Both the position numbers and the translations under genes were made by a program. 64,000 nucleotides of DNA from Pedobacter caeni. Its GTDB lineage: Bacteria; Bacteroidota; Bacteroidia; Sphingobacteriales; Sphingobacteriaceae. The stretch's first letter is position 1. Every line of letters starts with the position of its first letter. The notes below the pieces were generated by a model. It was not told the DNA's origin, did no database searches, and saw only the letters and a list, made by a program, of their open reading frames with translations. Of the stretch, positions 57,677 to 64,000 are shown in pieces. The stretch spans positions 248,001-312,000 of the forward strand of contig NZ_FQUQ01000004.1 of assembly GCF_900129215.1 (NCBI RefSeq), in the 5' to 3' direction.

Positions 57677-59515
57677 TTAATTCACGTATACAGTGGTTGT
57701 AGGCAGTAGTTGTTTAATTCTGATACCATCTGCGGGAGGATATGCATTATTGTACAAATACAACGTTTTTAGTGTCGCCGATAACTTTCCGAAGTCATCG
57801 GACAGGGACTTCAGCTTGTTTGTGGACATCTTTATAATTGTTATTTTAGGCAGATTAAAAAATCCAGCAGGCAACTCTTCGATCTGATTCTTGTCTAAAC
57901 GGATTTCGTTCAGATTTTCCAGATCACCGATCGACTCAGGAACTGTTTTAATTTTCCCATATTCAACATGCAGATAAACCAATCTGCGCAGATTTCCCAA
58001 ATCGGCCGGCAGTGTTTCGAGTTCGTTTGAATACAAAGTGCAATATTTTAATTTCATCAATTTTGTGAAAGAAACCGGAAGACTTTTAAACTGACCTGCA
58101 ATAATCAGGTTTTCCAGATTCTTTAAATTGCCAAAATTATAGGGCAAAGCAGTCAAAGCCGGCCCGGTTAGCTGGAAATCCTTAAGATCTAAATTCCCAA
58201 ATGTGGATGGGAGCTCCTTATATTTCCCTTCCATAATCAGTGTATCCAGAGCGCTCAAACTTCCAAAATCATCGGGCAATACGGAATTTTCGGTTTTAGT
58301 GGTAAAGTACATTCTCCTCAGGTTCCTGAGTTTAGAGATTGAAGCCGGAATGTTTTCAGCAGTACTCACCAGCAGGACCTCCAGGTTGGACAAGTCTCCG
58401 ATCTTCGATGGCAGTCGCTGAATTGGATTAAGATTTGCCTCTAAGTATTTTAATTTTTTTAATTTACTAAAACTCTCTGGTATATATTCCAAGCCTATAG
58501 CGGTACATTTAAAGTATTCAAGACTTTCAAGATCCCCAAAACTCTCCGGAAGGGAATAGATACCTCCACCATAACCCAAGATTAGTTGTTTAAGTTTACT
58601 TAGCATACCGATATTTTCAGGTATAGACGAAATCTTGGTACTGGTAAAATTGAGGGTTTCCAGCTGTCTGAATTTATCACCAATAATTTTAGGAAACTCC
58701 CCTACAGAACTACCTTGCAGATCCAGGAACCTGAGATGGGTTAAGGCCTGTAAAGCAGGAAATTGCAGGGTATCACGGAGGATCCAGGCAGCAGCACTGG
58801 CATTCAGATCCAGTTTTACAATGTGCCCATTTTCATAGGCAAGCCGGTAAGATGACGGATCCAGCTGCAAATCATAAAGTGCTTCCTTCTCTAAATAATT
58901 ACCTGTCTTAAATTCCCAGGTAGCGGAAGCTGATTTACTGCCGTAATAGGTGGTCCAGGTAATTTTATAACTGGTATTTGCATATCCCTGGAATTGTACA
59001 TACGGTGAATTGATATCAGGAACGACAGTACCTCCTGCAATCAGGCCGAGAAGCTTGGCGTATTTTCCCTCAATCGTCCATAGCCCATTATCATATTTAT
59101 TACCAGTTAGGAAAAACTGGGTACTATTCCCTGGTGCATTATTACCAATAACCGCTTTTAATGGTTTGAATATGACCTGAACTGTTGATTCCGAATACTT
59201 TGTCCCATTTGCCATCACAGTCCATTTTAGTTGATATGTTTCCCCCGGCATACCGTTGAATTTCGAATCAGGCTTAACATCACTGGAGAAATAAACTTTG
59301 CTTTCAACAAGGCCCTTTTCGATGGTCCATTTTCCGGTTTGGCCTGCTTTGAGACTATCAGCATTGAGGGTCACCTGGAAGTTTTCAACGTCATTTTGAT
59401 TTGTTCCTGCGGCTGCAAAGGGCAATGCTGGTTTAATTTCTGTTTTTTCATCTTTCTTGCAGGCAAACAGGCATGAAATTAAAATCACAAAGAACGTATA
59501 TTTGAGATTTGGCAT
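57677..59515 (-). CDS. Leucine-rich-repeat surface lipoprotein
   Basis: A 612-residue lipoprotein (lipobox LFAC, Cys 19, followed by KKDEK). Residues 25-220 form two or three beta-sandwich-like units (KWTVMANGTKYSESTVQVIF, TWTTYYGSKSASATWEF), possibly Ig-like. From about 235 to the end there are some 15 leucine-rich repeats of 21-24 residues with the consensus L..L..L.L..N.I..LP..I..L.N (LVYLHVEYGKIKTVPESIGDLENLNEIRLDKNQIEELPAGFFNLP). The protein is probably displayed on the cell surface and binds a protein or glycan partner. It is divergent from the kelch-repeat lipoprotein gene, with 99 bases between the starts. Confidence 0.85.
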   Translation of the reverse strand: MPNLKYTFFVILISCLFACKKDEKTEIKPALPFAAAGTNQNDVENFQVTLNADSLKAGQTGKWTIEKGLVESKVYFSSDVKPDSKFNGMPGETYQLKWTVMANGTKYSESTVQVIFKPLKAVIGNNAPGNSTQFFLTGNKYDNGLWTIEGKYAKLLGLIAGGTVVPDINSPYVQFQGYANTSYKITWTTYYGSKSASATWEFKTGNYLEKEALYDLQLDPSSYRLAYENGHIVKLDLNASAAAWILRDTLQFPALQALTHLRFLDLQGSSVGEFPKIIGDKFRQLETLNFTSTKISSIPENIGMLSKLKQLILGYGGGIYSLPESFGDLESLEYFKCTAIGLEYIPESFSKLKKLKYLEANLNPIQRLPSKIGDLSNLEVLLVSTAENIPASISKLRNLRRMYFTTKTENSVLPDDFGSLSALDTLIMEGKYKELPSTFGNLDLKDFQLTGPALTALPYNFGNLKNLENLIIAGQFKSLPVSFTKLMKLKYCTLYSNELETLPADLGNLRRLVYLHVEYGKIKTVPESIGDLENLNEIRLDKNQIEELPAGFFNLPKITIIKMSTNKLKSLSDDFGKLSATLKTLYLYNNAYPPADGIRIKQLLPTTTVYVN

Positions 59516-59614
59516 AGAGCAGTTAATTAACCTTTTATAAGGAAGATTAAATGTAACCAGAGTTTACATAAACTCAAAATTAATTTATATTTACTGTTGA
59601 AAATAAACTCTCAA

Positions 59615-61222
59615 ATGCGAAAAATACTATTACTCTTATGTGTGTCTGTTGTATTGTTCTCTTGTAAAAAAACAGGCATTGACGAAATAGAAGGAGATTC
59701 TTTTAGAATCTCCATACTGCCGATACAAAATCCAGACTTCAATCAATTTAAAATTGCCGGCACTTTAGAAATAAGGAAGACTGCCAGCGATATTGAATAC
59801 GGTCTCGTAGTTAGTAAATTATTGAATCCAACTGTTGAAAATGCAAAAATATATAAGATTGGCGGTTCCATGAATTCTGTAGATTTCACTAAACAATTAA
59901 CAGATTTAGATACAGGTTCTGTATACTACGTAAGAGCATACGGTAAAGGAAATGCAGTAACAGAGTACTCCGCCAACCAGCTGATTGGGAAAGTTTCCCC
60001 CCAGATCTTATCTACAGACAACGACATAAATTATGGCAGACCATTGCTTATCTTTACTAACATCAATACACTTACCGCAGCATCGCCAGTAAAAGTTTTC
60101 CTTAATACGACCGAGCTTGTAGTCACCTCTATTGGCAACAGCAATGTAGGCAATACAATTACAGCACAACTCTCTGGTCAGCTTACTCCAGGTGTCTATA
60201 CGTTAAAAGTGTCTGTAAATAATCTTAACCTTGTCTATCAAAAAAAACTGACGCTTCTTGAAGGCACCTGGCAACAGCTGGAAAATCTGCCTTCAGATAA
60301 CGGCGGCATGATTGGTACTGCTGATTATTTTGTCAGCGGGGACTGGATATATACTTACAGGGTTGCTTCACAACATATCACTACTATTGCAGACTTCCAT
60401 AAGTACAATTACAAGACCAGACAGAAAGTATTGCTTACTCCATATGATCCTATCTACAGACTTGAAAAACCGGCTATTCTGCAAGAGGGCTCTAATGTAC
60501 ATCTGATCGGTGGCGATCGGATTAGCGGATACCAAAATGCAATTACTACAAAATCACATTATGTTTATAGCATGACCGCAGACAGCTGGACAAAAGAAGC
60601 CGATTTTCCTGGTGGAGAAAGAAGAAATCCAGTCGCTATTGTCGCTAATCATAAACTTTATGTTGGTATGGGTTATAAAGCAGGTTCATTCGGCTCATCC
60701 TCTGGCTCTACCTATTACACAGATTTCTGGTCTTATGACCTGACTACAAAGGTATGGAAAAAGGTTTCTGACTTTCCTCAAAGCAAAGGGAGACTGCTCA
60801 GTGGTTCTTTCAGCATTGGATCTAAACTATATATAACTGGCGGAGCAGCAGCAGAAACGGGCAGCTCCTCTTCAAGCACAGCATCAAAGGAAACCTGGTG
60901 TTATGATACTGTTACCGACCAATGGAGTAAAAAAGCAGATTATCCCGGTAAAGGTGAAATAGCCTTTACTAATTTTTCAATTGGAAACTTTGGTTATGTT
61001 GGTTTAGGCGAATCACTTACTTATCATTCCCATTTAGGTAAAAACCTGGACCGGCAATTTTTCAAATACGACCCTGCAAATGACAAGTGGACTGAAGTAA
61101 GTAAACTCAACCAGGGAATATCTCAGGGCATGTCTGGTACCAATGGTATTCAGGGATTTGCGGGTGGCGGAAGTGATTCCTATGGTGCCCCCGATAAAAC
61201 ACTATATGTTTTCAGCCCATAA
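59615..61222 (+). CDS. Kelch-repeat lipoprotein with IPT/TIG-like domain
   Basis: A 535-residue lipoprotein starting at the ATG at 59615 (MRKILLLLCVSVVLFSCKK, Cys 17); a TTG at 59597 would add six residues. After a fibronectin-like segment (about 25-125; SDIEYGLVVSKLL..DLDTGSVYYVRAYG) comes an IPT/TIG-like strand set (about 130-220; YTLKVSVNNLNLVYQKKLTL). Five or six kelch units follow, each with a D..TD.W..KADFP string and a GG or GxG turn (MTADSWTKEADFPGGERRNPVAIVANHKLYVGMGY). The C-terminus is thus a beta-propeller. It is divergent from the LRR lipoprotein and, being lipidated with the same CKK start, probably sits on the same surface. Confidence 0.85.
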   Translation: MRKILLLLCVSVVLFSCKKTGIDEIEGDSFRISILPIQNPDFNQFKIAGTLEIRKTASDIEYGLVVSKLLNPTVENAKIYKIGGSMNSVDFTKQLTDLDTGSVYYVRAYGKGNAVTEYSANQLIGKVSPQILSTDNDINYGRPLLIFTNINTLTAASPVKVFLNTTELVVTSIGNSNVGNTITAQLSGQLTPGVYTLKVSVNNLNLVYQKKLTLLEGTWQQLENLPSDNGGMIGTADYFVSGDWIYTYRVASQHITTIADFHKYNYKTRQKVLLTPYDPIYRLEKPAILQEGSNVHLIGGDRISGYQNAITTKSHYVYSMTADSWTKEADFPGGERRNPVAIVANHKLYVGMGYKAGSFGSSSGSTYYTDFWSYDLTTKVWKKVSDFPQSKGRLLSGSFSIGSKLYITGGAAAETGSSSSSTASKETWCYDTVTDQWSKKADYPGKGEIAFTNFSIGNFGYVGLGESLTYHSHLGKNLDRQFFKYDPANDKWTEVSKLNQGISQGMSGTNGIQGFAGGGSDSYGAPDKTLYVFSP

Positions 61223-61509
61223 TTGTATATAAACTTATAGTTAACAGGATCTCAGTAGTATATTTCAGTTCCCACCAGGGTAGTGTATATACCTGAATTC
61301 AGGTGTAAGTTGGCTGAGTATATTATCCGAATTTACACCTTAAATCTGCGAATTTATGCTATTTACGCTTAATAAAATACTTATATAATTGATTAAATAA
61401 ATATTAATCAATTATTGATAATTTAAAATAAAATCATAAAATTTATACTGTGTGATTGGCCGATTCACAAATTAACCATTTGTAAACCATAACTTTAAAT
61501 TCATTCCTA

Positions 61510-62400
61510 ATGAAAGTTAAATATTTAAGCCTATTGCTCGCAGGACTTATTTTTAGTTCCTGTAAAAAAGGTATTCAAAATACCGAAGATCCGACATCCC
61601 GGCAGCTAACCGCTAAAACCAAATCTGATATTTCCATCACAGCAGCTGGTGTGACTTTAAATGCCGATGGCCCGGGAAATACCTATAGTTTAATCAATAG
61701 TGTACTGGGCGGAACGGCCTATGAGGTACCTGATTGCGGGCATGCCCAGAACCACATTAGTGAGGTTTTTGATCCCGTACTCAACACCAATGTATTTGTA
61801 TTTTCCGCGCATGTTGCATTAGACGATGACCGATGCCAAGCCACCGATCGTCAGCGTACCGAAATTAAAACTTATGGTCCCTCTCCGGCGAACCTTAAGG
61901 CCTCTAATGGTGAAACCGTTACGTATCGCTGGAAATTTAAGATAGATGCCGGTTTTAAGGCTTCTTCCAGCTTTACCCATCTTCACCAGATCAAGGCCGG
62001 TGATGGTGATGATGCCGGCGCTCCGCTAATTACCATTACACCACGCTATGGGGCTAATAATACGGACAAAATGGAGCTTATTCACGTCAACTCTTCGGGC
62101 ACAAGCACTAAAGTTAAAATAGTTAACCTGGCACCTTTCAAAGGCAATTGGGTAGAAGTTGTAGAAACCATCAAATTTGGTTCTTCCGGAACTTATAACG
62201 TCGCGATACATAAAGTAAGTGATGGAACAAGTTTAATGTCCTATAGCAATTCCAATATTGATATGTGGAGATCAGGTACAACTTTTTGCCGGCCAAAATG
62301 GGGAATTTACCGCAGTCTGAATAATCCTTCCCAACTGAGGGATGAAGACGTTCGTTTTGCTAATTTCTGCATTGCAGAAGGAAGCGCTACCTGCCAGTAG
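61510..62400 (+). CDS. Secreted polysaccharide-lyase-like lipoprotein
   Basis: A 296-residue lipoprotein (lipobox FSSC, Cys 18, then KK). The mature part reads as a jelly-roll (concanavalin-like) fold with RQRTEIKTYG (about residues 115-124), TYRWKFKIDAGFKASSSFTHLHQIKAG and a C-terminal FCRPKWGIYRSLNNPSQLRDEDVRFANFCI. The RQRTEIK motif with a later HLHQIK and KWGIYRS is what I associate with glucuronan/heparin-lyase-type enzymes, so a polysaccharide lyase acting on an acidic glycan is the best guess. Cys pairs near the start and end (C76/C108 region and FCRP..FCIAEGSATC) suggest disulfides. A strong terminator follows. Confidence 0.7.
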   Translation: MKVKYLSLLLAGLIFSSCKKGIQNTEDPTSRQLTAKTKSDISITAAGVTLNADGPGNTYSLINSVLGGTAYEVPDCGHAQNHISEVFDPVLNTNVFVFSAHVALDDDRCQATDRQRTEIKTYGPSPANLKASNGETVTYRWKFKIDAGFKASSSFTHLHQIKAGDGDDAGAPLITITPRYGANNTDKMELIHVNSSGTSTKVKIVNLAPFKGNWVEVVETIKFGSSGTYNVAIHKVSDGTSLMSYSNSNIDMWRSGTTFCRPKWGIYRSLNNPSQLRDEDVRFANFCIAEGSATCQ

Positions 62401-62501
62401 TTTTGCCTGTAGAAGCACCGATCTTAGTGCCTCAACACTAAAGATCATCTTTAATCAGATAAAATTTTCAGCAAACAATTGCTTATTAAATTTTAAAAAC
62501 T

Positions 62502-62534
62502 AAAAGCCGTTTTTCTTTCAGAAAAACGGCTTTT
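62502..62534. terminator. Bidirectional terminator between convergent genes
   Basis: Perfect 14-bp inverted repeat, arms 62502-62515 (AAAAGCCGTTTTTC) and 62521-62534, with a 5-base loop and A/T runs on both sides. It serves the lyase-like gene on the plus strand and could serve the MFS gene on the minus strand. Confidence 0.88.
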
Positions 62535-62541
62535 TAAGTAG

Positions 62542-62585
62542 TGGCCTCAGTTGGGCGCTTCTCGAACCATTCCCTACCTGTTTTA
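62542..62585 (+). repeat. 44-bp dispersed intergenic repeat, copy B
   Basis: Matches copy A (57597-57640) at 32 of 44 positions without gaps. It begins 8 bases after the terminator stem and ends 6 bases before the stop codon of the MFS gene. Confidence 0.5.
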
Positions 62586-62590
62586 ATTTT

Positions 62591-63814
62591 TCACCTGTTT
62601 TTGCCTTTTCGTTGAAAGGTCGAGTATACAATAATTACACTAACAGCCATTAAAACTGAGGCAAGGAAAAATGGCGCTCCTGAAAACCTGAAAGGCGCTT
62701 CATCATTTGTGAAGTAATAGAACAAGTTTGTCATCAAAGGTGGGGCTATGATCGAAGTTGCACTCACTAAACCTGTTAAGGCTCCTTGCAGTTCGCCTTG
62801 TTCATTTGACAGAACGTCTTTAGACATTACTGATTGAATTGCAGGGCCACAGATTCCACCCAGACTGTAAGGGATCAGGAAAACAAACATCATCCATCCT
62901 TGATTTGCAAATGCAAATAGTAACAATCCCAGGGTATAGCATATCAGTCCATAATAAATGCTTTTCTGCTCCCCGAACTTAGGTGTTGTCCATCTTATTA
63001 AAATACCCTGAACCAATCCCAGCAGCAACCCAAGCAGCCCAAGGGAGATACCGACCATTCGTTCAGTCCAACCAAACTCATACATGGTAAAGAAATGCCA
63101 ATTGCTCTGTACAGCATGCATGGCAATATAAATCAATGTCAGGGCGATGACCAAACCAGAAATTTGAGGATACTTTCTTAAGAATTTAAAAGATCCAACC
63201 GGGTTTGCACGCTTCCATTCAAATGCCCTGCGTTTGTCTTTATCTAAACTTTCCGGAAGGATAAAATATCCATACAGAAAATTTATCATGCATAGCACAG
63301 CTGCAGCATAGAATGGGACTCTTGCCCCATAGTGACCTAGCAATCCTCCAATGGTTGGACCTATAATGAATCCCAGCCCCAAAGCGGCTCCAATCATACC
63401 AAAATTTTTAGCCCTATCCTCATCTGTTGAAATATCAGCGATATAAGCACTTGCAGTTGAGAGACTAGCCCCCGTTAATCCGGCAATGACCCTGCCTAAG
63501 AACAGCCAGCCGATAGACGGAGCAAAAGCAAGAAATATATAATCTACGGCAAATCCAAAAAGAGAAATCAAAATAATAGGGCGTCTTCCATATTTGTCAC
63601 TAAGATTCCCCACCACAGGTGAAAATATAAATTGTGTAAAAGCATAGGCAAAACCAAGCCAGCCACCATATTTGGCAGCCTCAGTAATATCACTATGAAT
63701 AAGTTCTTTAATAAGTTTTGGGACCACTGGAAGTATGATTCCCCATCCAGTAATATCAATCAGTAAAGTCACAAATATGAATCCAATAGCTGCTTTTTTC
63801 GTTGAATTTTTCAT
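62591..63814 (-). CDS. Tet-type MFS exporter
   Basis: A 407-residue, 12-helix transporter of the major facilitator superfamily, drug:H+ antiporter-1 type. Helix 1 has the motif-D1-like region DITGWGIILPVVPKLIKEL, motif A GNLSDKYGRRPIIL lies between helices 2 and 3 (about residues 70-84), and motif C sits in helix 5 (GAALGLGFIIGPTIGGLLG). These are the hallmarks of TetA/TCR relatives; the actual substrate need not be tetracycline. No TetR-type gene is adjacent; an AraC-type gene lies 98 bases upstream on the same strand, cut by the window edge, and may control it. Confidence 0.88.
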   Translation of the reverse strand: MKNSTKKAAIGFIFVTLLIDITGWGIILPVVPKLIKELIHSDITEAAKYGGWLGFAYAFTQFIFSPVVGNLSDKYGRRPIILISLFGFAVDYIFLAFAPSIGWLFLGRVIAGLTGASLSTASAYIADISTDEDRAKNFGMIGAALGLGFIIGPTIGGLLGHYGARVPFYAAAVLCMINFLYGYFILPESLDKDKRRAFEWKRANPVGSFKFLRKYPQISGLVIALTLIYIAMHAVQSNWHFFTMYEFGWTERMVGISLGLLGLLLGLVQGILIRWTTPKFGEQKSIYYGLICYTLGLLLFAFANQGWMMFVFLIPYSLGGICGPAIQSVMSKDVLSNEQGELQGALTGLVSATSIIAPPLMTNLFYYFTNDEAPFRFSGAPFFLASVLMAVSVIIVYSTFQRKGKNR

Positions 63815-63912
63815 GGTGTAAAAATAGACAGCGCCTGAGCGTGTTTTTTTTACACATTCATGGTAGTTACATACAATTTGTAAGATACTGTGAGGTTGCT
63901 CACAAGCACTGC

Positions 63913-64000
63913 CTATTGCCCCTTTCTAAAAGCCCCTGGCGAAACTCCGGTGATTCTCTTAAAAAACCTGCAAAACAAGCTTGTTTCTCCAAAATGCAAT
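63913..64000 (-). CDS. C-terminus of an AraC-family regulator, cut by the window edge
   Basis: On the minus strand the last 28 codons before a TAG at 63915-63913 read LHFGETSLFCRFFKRITGVS then PGAFRKGQ, the end of the second helix-turn-helix of an AraC protein. The rest lies to the right of the window. It is upstream of and co-oriented with the MFS exporter gene. Confidence 0.8.
   Translation of the reverse strand, partial: LHFGETSLFCRFFKRITGVSPGAFRKGQ

Noticed and set aside
62542..62585. Possible tRNA 3' end (GTGGCCTCAGTTGG then TCTCGAACCA)
   Set aside because: The T-arm has no paired stem and there is no acceptor 5' strand or anticodon arm nearby; it is reported only as a dispersed repeat.

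Overview
The window looks like chromosomal DNA from a Bacteroidota bacterium of the Sphingobacteriaceae, probably Pedobacter or a close relative. This is inferred from the gene families: outer-membrane beta-barrel and STN-type TonB-dependent receptors, FecR with an ECF sigma factor, LytS/LytTR pairs, SCKK-type lipoproteins, DUF6266, a GG-leader natural-product precursor. It is also inferred from several good matches to the Bacteroidota -7 promoter element TAnnTTTG. There are no rRNA or tRNA genes, no CRISPR array, no complete insertion sequence and no prophage. Most of the region is a mosaic of small operons for envelope, sensing, redox and detoxification functions.

Layout. 0-3.5 kb: leading end of an exopolysaccharide export locus on the minus strand (Wza-like lipoprotein, Wzc-like tyrosine kinase, then a NusG-like antiterminator cut by the window edge). 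3.6-8 kb: small secreted protein, DUF6266 protein, amino-acid permease, a zinc-ribbon/TonB-C protein and a C-terminal relic of a TonB receptor. 8.1-11.7 kb: LemA followed by three tandem DUF3137 membrane paralogues. 11.7-14.7 kb: a TetR-controlled detoxification unit (alpha/beta hydrolase, LLM flavin oxidoreductase, small conserved protein, TetR) with the same operator-like palindrome before each of three promoters. 15-20 kb: a MauE/DoxX gene broken by a TGA codon, a small Cro/CI regulator, a phytochrome-type kinase/response-regulator cluster, and CysQ. 20-29 kb: a translationally coupled pair of small genes, an MscS channel, a TonB-type receptor beside a LytS/LytTR system, and DUF418.

29-48.8 kb: short operons of acetyltransferases, methyltransferases, a cytidine-deaminase-like enzyme, regulators (AraC, WYL, Crp/Fnr, TetR), a thioredoxin / thioredoxin-reductase operon, a Dyp peroxidase and several small membrane proteins, with a GNAT pseudogene at 32.4 kb. 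49.3 kb: an orphan double-glycine-leader peptide gene behind two striking palindromes. 49.7-56.5 kb: an ECF sigma / FecR / STN-TonB receptor / two paralogous lipoproteins locus on the minus strand, a trans-envelope signalling and uptake system. 56.6-62.4 kb: a methyltransferase-like protein and three surface lipoproteins (leucine-rich repeat, kelch, polysaccharide-lyase-like). The right end holds a Tet-type MFS exporter and the C-terminus of an AraC regulator.

Most notable for a second look are the orphan four-cysteine GG-leader peptide with its palindromic upstream region, the lemA-DUF3137 triplication with its duplicated junction, the three-site TetR regulon, the nonsense-interrupted MauE gene, the deletion-fused GNAT gene, and a 44-bp intergenic sequence present twice.
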